DNA of 64,000 nucleotides from NCBI RefSeq assembly GCF_030272615.1, contig NC_081408.1, positions 303,463,450-303,527,449 of the forward strand, written 5' to 3'. This document shows, piece after piece, positions 57,930-64,000 of this stretch. Position numbers and translations under genes: made by a program. The notes under the pieces were generated by a model. It was not told the origin of the DNA. It did no database searches and was given only the letters and a program-made list of their open reading frames with translations. Each line of letters begins with the position of its first letter. The stretch's first letter is position 1. Source of the stretch: Cryptomeria japonica (lineage: Eukaryota > Streptophyta > Pinopsida > Cupressales > Cupressaceae).

Positions 57930-59191
57930 TCCTAGAGAATGGTACGATGAAGTTGTCTTCTATCTATTGAACCATAGATGCCCTTCGCAGTTGAAACCTA
58001 TCCAAAAAAGGGCATTAAGAATGAAGAGCTAGAAATACATGTTGCAAGGAGTTGTCCTATACAAGAAGAATCATGAAGGAATATACTTAAGATGTGTAGG
58101 CAAAGAAGAAGCCAAACAAATTATGGAACAGTTTCATGGTAGATTTGGAACTAGTCACTGAGGTAGTTTGGCTACAGCACATCAGATTGCTCGGGTAGGA
58201 TATTATTAGCCCACATTGTTTAAGGATGCATACCAACATGTGAAGGCATGTCACACGTGTCAGACAACCATTGTTCGAGAAAAGAATCTTGCTATGCCAC
58301 TTCAGCCAGCCATTGAAGTAAGGCCATTTGCCCAATGGGTGTTGGATTTTATTGGAGCAATCAACCCCCCTTCTTCAGCCCAACACAAATACATCCTTGC
58401 CGCCACAGACTATTGCACCAGGTGGTTTGAAGCCCAAGCTCTGAAACTGTGTACCTCTAATGTAGTAATCAAATTCCTTGAAGAGAATGTTGCCACAAGA
58501 TTTGGATGTCGACGCGCCTTGGTGTACGACAATAGCCCTGCATTCTCATCATTAAAGTTTCTAACTGGGCCTTCGAGTACCGAATCACATTGAAATTCTC
58601 CTCGAATTACTATCCCCAAGGAAATGAGCTGGCAGAATCAACAAATAAGAATCTATTGCATGCTATCAAGAAGTTGTTGGACAAGAATCCCAAGGACTGG
58701 CATACACAGCTAAGGTTTTCTCTTTGGGAAGATAGGACACAAGTGAAGAATTCCTTGGGAACATCTCCCTATCACCTAGTCTACAGACAAGATCTAGTGT
58801 TTCTCATCTAGCTGAGAATCCCAACTCTGTAGTTCTTACAAGAATACTTGGATGCTAAAGATGCGGTTCAGACATGTCTCACACAGTGACTACACCTTGA
58901 GGAGAAGAGGAACCAAGCGTTAGACAACTTTGTAAAGCATCAAGGAGTGGTCAAACGATGGTTTGACAAACAAGCCAAGGTCAAATGTTTCTGGATTTTT
59001 GACTTGGTTTTGTACTGGGATAAGGCCCATGAAAGAAGAGGTGATCGTGACAAACTCAACAAGCTATGGATGCGTCCTTATCAGATTTCTGAGATCATCG
59101 GTGATAATGCATTCAGATTAAAGGCTTTGACCAGAGAGGACATCCCATTGCCCGTCAATGGGCATTTCCTTAAGCATCATTTCCAATTATA
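57930..59191 (+). pseudogene. Integrase of element N
   Basis: HHCC zinc region at about 58.1-58.27 kb (EQFHGRFGTSH, KACHTCQTT). Core with Asp in VLDFIGAINPP, Asp in LVYDNSPAF and, after a shift near 58570, Glu in GNELAESTNKN. The tail (58947-59191) has KLNKLWMRPYQISEIIGDNA, an integrase C-terminal SH3-like part, and ends at a TAG at about 59190. No chromodomain. Confidence 0.85.
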
Positions 59192-59932
59192 GCCCTTCCT
59201 ATGAGGCCTTCTTTGTACCATATTAGTTTAGGGTTTTGGGTTCTTTCCTTCTGGTTTGTTTTTGGGTTTGGTTTGCATCTTTCGGTATCGGTTTCCCTCG
59301 AGCTTGTCCGCTCATGTGGTTTTGCTTAGGTCTAGGGTTTTTTTTGGGTGGCCTTAAAGTATTCAGAGTCTCCGTCTGTTGGTGGGGTGGTGATGTTGTT
59401 TGGCTTATTTTTTCCATGATACACAGACCTCTGTCCTAAGCCATTCAAATATTTTAGGAGAAGTTATGGTTGGTGAAAACTTTACATCTTGCTTCAACAC
59501 CACTGGAATCTCCAAACCCACAGTAGGCTTCACTGCTTACAAGCCAAAGGAATTGACAGGAACAAAATGAAAGACCAAAAGAGAAAGAAAGAAAGATGAA
59601 AAATAAAAAGAAATATCAAAATATTGGCTTTGGGAATGTGAGGATAACTCCATCAGGGTTATGGACACCCGACTGGCAGTGGAGCTATGTTCGTGGAATT
59701 CCTGAGACAACCTCGTCGGGGCTATGGATGCCTGACTGGCAGCGAGGCAATCTCCTGGATGCTTTTGAAGTACAGATACCACTAGCCTACCATAACTAAT
59801 TTTAAGAGTTTTGATGATCTCTTACAACAAATTTGATATCTATGCACTTAAATTTTACTCTAGGTTCAAACCCTGAAGTGTTTCTCAACACTCGAAGTGT
59901 TTTTTGAACACTTCACCCATGGAGTTGCTAGA
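59192..59932 (+). other. 3' untranslated region of element N
   Basis: Non-coding, starting with T- and G-rich sequence. It contains a 62-bp imperfect duplication (59651 and 59713, both with ATGGAYRCCYGACTGGCAG). No clear purine tract was found right before the 3' LTR. Confidence 0.6.
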
Positions 59933-60802
59933 TGTTGTGACCTAATCACACATCACCCCATCCCAGATATGAACCCCCTAGCTTTTAGGCCATTTTGGTC
60001 ATTTGGTCTTGGTTTTTTGTGTGTGTTGGTAGCAATCTCTTCAATCTCTCCGCGTTGTGGATGTTCAGGGGTCAGTTAGAATTAATCTGCTTCTCTGTCG
60101 AGTGAATTTTGTGAAGTCTAGGGCCCGTTTTGTCCTTTTTTAGGGTTTATGCCTTTTGTCCTTGTTTTTAGGGGTTCCGGTTAGGATTGTGGAAAACTGA
60201 ACATTCAATTGGAATCAGGACCCTTCAGGGGACCTCCCAGTAAAATTTGAGCCAAAACGGAGTAACTTTCTATTTTTAGAAAGTCCCTATTTTTTAGGGA
60301 TTTTTTCAAGTCCCAGAATGTCGCCATTTTGCCAAAAATCAAACTTACTATTTTTAGTAATTTCTATTTTTAGTAAGTTTCTATTTATATTAAGTCATTA
60401 CTACACCGTTTCTAAAAGATCTAACGCTGACACCTGGAAAGTTTCTATTTTTGGAAAGTCAGTACTAGCAGGGTCAGTCAACCAAGGCAACAAGGATCAC
60501 GCATTCACAGACATTTCTAATTCCAAAAAGTTAGACATCAGGCAAAGATAGCCAAAAATGGGTCAACTGCTGGAAGTCCATGCTTAAAATGGAAAACTCG
60601 AGAAAACACTTCAAAATTACAGGAGGTCAAAATATTCCAAGTCTGGGAGATTAAATGAAGGGAAAATCCATGAATCCATGGCCAGACAGAAATTGCGCCC
60701 AAGTATGGACTGGGGCGCCAAAATGGAGAAGCCAAGGAGAGGAGGAAAAATCCATGAATCCATGGCCAGAGAGAAATTGTGGCCAAGTATGGACCGGGGT
60801 GC
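59933..60802 (+). repeat. 3' LTR of element N, cut by another element
   Basis: Begins TGTTGTGACC like the 5' LTR and is collinear with it for about 600 bp, then has a gap of the first repeat units and ends within the 84-bp array at 60802 (GGGTGC), where a new LTR starts. The rest should lie beyond the window. Confidence 0.85.
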
Positions 60803-61742
60803 TGTTGACATGTATTTTGTACACCATCATACACAGAATAAAATACCTAAAGGCATCTTATCCTCTCTTGAGAAAATAGTCTCTAACTACTGAAGATTCG
60901 CGTAAAGGATCAGTTAGGTAGACTCCAAGGTTCTTTTAGTGGGGTCTCCACGTGTGGACAAGCTTTTTAGTGGTATGATGTGATTTGCTGTTTCCTCCAA
61001 GGGGTCTTACGCATTCTAAAGCTCGAAGATTTTACTAAACTAAAGGAACTTTCAAAAAAAAAGCAAAAGGATAGGGTTTAAGAGGTCTAATCTAGCCTAA
61101 CCCTATGAATGACTTAGCATGGACGAGATTTGGCAAGACTCAACCAACTTCAATTTTGCCATAAGATAACAACTCAATTGAAATTAGTGCGATCTTCTAA
61201 GGTAATATAATGATGTTCAATGCATCAAAGACCAAGGACACTACTACGAAGGTACATATCCAAGACACAATGATAATTGAAGATTAAGGACTCAAAGTGT
61301 TCTCCAGTCGACCACGCAAGGCGTTCCTACAATCAGCAAGAAGCTAGTGGTTTGGATTGCGAATCCTACCAAATATCAAATCTCACACTTAGTCTTTCAA
61401 ATTAACAACTACCTCGATTGAGCACGATTCAAGTGTATCAAACAACCATGAAGATAACTCAAGAAATTTGCAACAAAACACCATAACTTCAATATTTTAT
61501 TGATTTCCAAGTCATCATGTACAACAATTGCTTGAAGTTCTCTCTTCAAGACTCAATCTTGCTACAAAATAAAATTGCTTCTAGCTTTAATCTCTCTTCT
61601 CTATTACATCAACTATTACTATTACCAATGAAATGAAAAATGGGGGTATATATAGCATCCCCAGTTACAATGAAAGGTCCAGATTGAAAGTAAATCAACG
61701 GACAAGATCATGACACCTAAACCCTAATTAGGGTTTGTTACA
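60803..61742 (-). repeat. 3' LTR of element O with promoter-like sequences
   Basis: In minus sense it starts TGTAACAAACCCTAATT at 61742 after the purine tract AAAAAGGAGG and ends CATGTCAACA at 60803. It has GCTATATATACCCCC near 61650 and AATAAAATATTG near 61500, a TATA box and a polyadenylation signal in the right order, which sets the direction as minus. Confidence 0.65.
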
Positions 61743-61838
61743 AATGACCTCCTTTTTACTGAAGAATATTAAATACATAGCCAAATATTAAATTTGGCAC
61801 AAAAACCTAGGAGGTATCAACCAATGAGAAATAAGATG

Positions 61839-63995
61839 TCATGTCATCTGTAACAACCTTTCATCTAGAATCTTATTCCCTTTCCAATTCTCTTTCTTAG
61901 CATATGCAATGAATTTTGTCACGATTCCTTCGATTTCTGTGATTGGAATCTCGGGAAGATTCTTGATACTCTCTTCTAAGTGGATGATCTGATCGAATGC
62001 ATCTAGAAGAGTTGCGTCCCAAGTAGGTTCAAGTTCCTTTGTTCTATCAATCAGGAGCATGGTGGCGTACATCTGATCATACTGTTCATCTGTAACATCT
62101 GCGTCCTTGCGAAAGATGATCTTGATTCTATCCTCAAATTCCTGCATATCCACATCTGTCTCGACCTCGATCCTTCTGCCAAGAATGGTACGAAGTACCT
62201 CAAATACTCTGTCCTGGATTGGATTGATCACCTCCTCAACTTGACCACATCTAACACTGATGTCCTCGAAGAGAACACTCTTTATATGGAGTAAGGTTGA
62301 CCACTGGAACAAACTGTGAGAATCACCTTCCAAGATCCTCTCCTGCGCTAAAATTCTTCTGGATGTATGTCTTATTACTTTCAAGATAGGGATGACAACG
62401 TCCTTGGTATGGGCAAATGCAGCTACTGTTGCCATCAATCTGTGGATAATCTCAAGAACTTGGATAGCCTGATGAATGATCTTCGTCATCCTTGTAACAA
62501 ACTCTATGGCCACTGTATGAGATCTATCCATCCAACTACATGTATGCTGGACGAGGTTCCTGAATCTTTCTGCTTCATTGATCGATTGAAGGGGCAATGC
62601 CTGCACTGGTGATCTAACTGGATCCTGACGTCCCAAAGGTTCATTGATGTGACTGAAATATGTCCTCCATGCACCGACCTCTCTCTCAAGCTTTCTATTC
62701 TTTTCCACCTCTTCTCTAAGCTTGTCCTTCAATGCCTCAAATGTGTCGGTGGCATCATCTAAAGTCTGCTATGCTGTGGATGGTCCTAACTCAAAAGTCT
62801 GTATATCATAATCCTCTGCTAGGATCTCACCCTCATATTTGTCTGCTGCTGGTGTAGCTATCTGCAATTTCCTAGATCCAGTCTCATCTCGAATCATCTT
62901 GGACATCTTTGTAGCCTTCTTCTTCTCTGTTATCACATGTGAACGTCCAACAAGGCTCTCTAAATCAATTGCACTGTCCTCGTCCTCAACTACGATCACC
63001 TTAGTCAATCTTTCCTTCAACCAATCTGGGATATTCGATCTTGTCTCTTGAACTTGAATTTCTTTATGTACTATTTCTTCTTGTCTGGAAGGAGATGTTA
63101 TTTCATTATCTTCTTCTAAATCATAGTCTTGGAGAGATCCATCTGATGAAACATGCTGTGCCTGTCCTTCCTCCTGCCTGTCATTCTGTACCATCGACTC
63201 CATGGACTCTTCCACTCGAATTGTTCTATCCTCTGGTCTGGAAGAAGTACCTGGTGTTTGATCTTTGTTGGCACCTTGCTTTTTCTTGGAAGGCTCTTTC
63301 TTTTCTGATCTTTCCTTTCTCTTCGAACCTCTCGAATGGAGATTGCCCTCACTGGCACATCGAAGGTTACCTTCACCTGAATTCCTAGGATTAGGATTGC
63401 CTTCACTCACGCTTGCTCCGCCTTCAGTTGGTTTCTCTTCCAAAGTAAAAGACATAGCTATGCCTTGTTCTCTCAACTTCTGATGCTGAACGTCTACCCA
63501 TCTGCGAGTACAAGACAAAACTGGTGCCATCAAATCATCTAAATCCACGGCCTTGGGCTCATTCCAATCAAACCTTATTGTTTTGCTTTCTCTATCATAG
63601 GAAGACTGGATGTGCCTGCCATTTTCCTGAGCTTGGTCGGCCACTCTGTAAATCCTGCATTTCCTGATGAAATCCAAAGGCAATCTAGAATGTATCTTTC
63701 ATTTCACTTCAAGATCATCTAGGAGGTTCATCATAAAATCTTCAATTTGGTGCTCATGTTTAAATCTTCTACCGACTGTCTCCTCTAAATGTCCATGTGG
63801 ATCAAAACTATTTCTCCAAGCAAAAGATGAAAAAGAATACAAGGCTAACTCCTTCTCTGCGTCATCCATGGCTAAGACATTAGGACATACCTCAACTGAA
63901 TTACCCAAAATAATAGGTACCTGAACTCCATTCTGATGTCTGTGTCTGTATGCCTTCACATATGCTGCCAACTGCCTTGTTACCTCAAGTAACAC
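61839..63995 (-). pseudogene. Long reading frame of unknown function in element O, two stops, open at the window edge
   Basis: One minus-strand frame of at least 719 codons, broken only by TGA at 63701-63699 and TAG at 62771-62769. The first part (LRQLAA-like VTRQLAAYVKAYRHRHQNG, FIRKCRIYRVADQAQENG) is globular. The middle is highly charged with Lys-rich SKRKERSEKKEPSKKKQ (possible nuclear signal), acidic and Ser/Gln-rich. Near 62.73 kb LKDKLREEVEKNRKLEREVG forms a short coiled coil. The last 280 residues look alpha-helical. No membrane helix, Cys/His knuckle or catalytic motif is visible. It ends 82 nt before the purine tract, the place where some plant elements keep an extra 3' frame. Product and role unknown. 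Confidence 0.7.
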
Positions 63996-64000
63996 AATTC

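Larger units (their letters stand above)
48184..60802 (+). mobile_element. Large Tat-lineage Ty3/gypsy element with aRNH before RT (element N)
   Basis: 5' LTR 48184-51817, internal region 51818-59932, 3' LTR from 59933 until another element cuts it at 60803. Both LTRs start TGTTGTGACCTAATCACAC and look about 93-94% alike by eye. Gag reads in one frame (52558-53625) and then a single frame (53640-57854) carries the gag tail, protease, aRNH, RT and RNase H with only stops in the way. Integrase follows with two frame changes. There is no chromodomain, as expected for Tat. GGTAA at 48179-48183 is the left target-site candidate. Confidence 0.9.
60803..64000 (-). mobile_element. Minus-strand LTR element of unknown type inserted in the 3' LTR of element N (element O)
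   Basis: Its 3' LTR (60803-61742) lies at the left, and a long minus-strand reading frame follows up to and past the window edge. The left boundary is sharp: the collinear LTR of element N stops and TGTTGACATG starts. GGTGC (60798-60802) is the candidate target duplication. No gag zinc knuckle, protease, RT or integrase is seen in the 3.2 kb available. Confidence 0.7.

Noticed and set aside
59236-59439. 67-codon Phe/Trp/Gly-rich frame after integrase of element N
   Set aside because: In T/G-rich 3' untranslated DNA; low-complexity translation and no sign of an env-like gene.
62839-63483. Plus-strand frames of 70-115 codons at the right end
   Set aside because: Antisense shadows of the long minus-strand frame of element O, which has consistent charge pattern and LTR direction.

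Overview
The window looks like nuclear DNA of a large-genome seed plant, most likely a gymnosperm (conifer type). That is an inference. It rests on one host gene whose introns reach 18.7 kb and probably more than 36 kb, dense and mostly old LTR retrotransposons nested in each other, a near absence of other genes, and AT-rich decayed spacers. No tRNA, rRNA, CRISPR array or bacterial-style operon was seen.

Layout. 1-5744 (minus): decayed Tat-lineage Ty3/gypsy element with a 1.5-kb 5' LTR, an archaeal-type second RNase H after the normal RNase H, and no gag. 6611-27367 (plus): promoter and first 11 exons of a leucine-rich-repeat receptor-kinase gene (signal peptide, N-terminal cap, nine 24-residue LRRs coded by nine 72-nt exons). 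Its sixth intron (7748-26419) holds a plus-strand chromovirus with a chromodomain (about 10.8-15.8 kb), a minus-strand chromovirus relic (15.8-26.2 kb) and, inside that relic, a young nearly intact Ty1/copia element (18563-23648, TSD TATAC, LTRs differing at 6 of 481 positions). The kinase half of the gene is not visible anywhere to the right.

27.4-48 kb: a large LTR with a nested 1.9-kb solo LTR, a chromovirus split by a related 2.2-kb solo LTR (TSD TTATT), a decayed pentatricopeptide-repeat (PPR) pseudogene, a Tork/TNT1-like copia element (40199-45092, TSD GAAAC), the integrase-chromodomain end of another chromovirus, and a broken reading frame of unknown family (47453-48178).

48184-60802 (plus): a large Tat element with 3.6-kb LTRs carrying an array of about 84-bp repeats. 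Its internal order is gag, protease, archaeal-type RNase H, reverse transcriptase, RNase H, integrase, so the extra RNase H sits before RT, unlike the element at the left edge. Its 3' LTR is cut at 60803 by a minus-strand LTR element that runs off the window and carries, next to its 3' LTR, a reading frame of at least 719 codons (two stops) matching no gag or pol domain I recognise.

The LRR gene is the only host gene with uninterrupted coding sense. Almost everything else is mobile DNA. The observations most worth following are the two RNase H layouts, the unknown LTR-borne protein, a stem-TATTTTTA-stem palindrome shared by unrelated LTR families with a compensatory stem change, and the LRR gene's GC splice donor.
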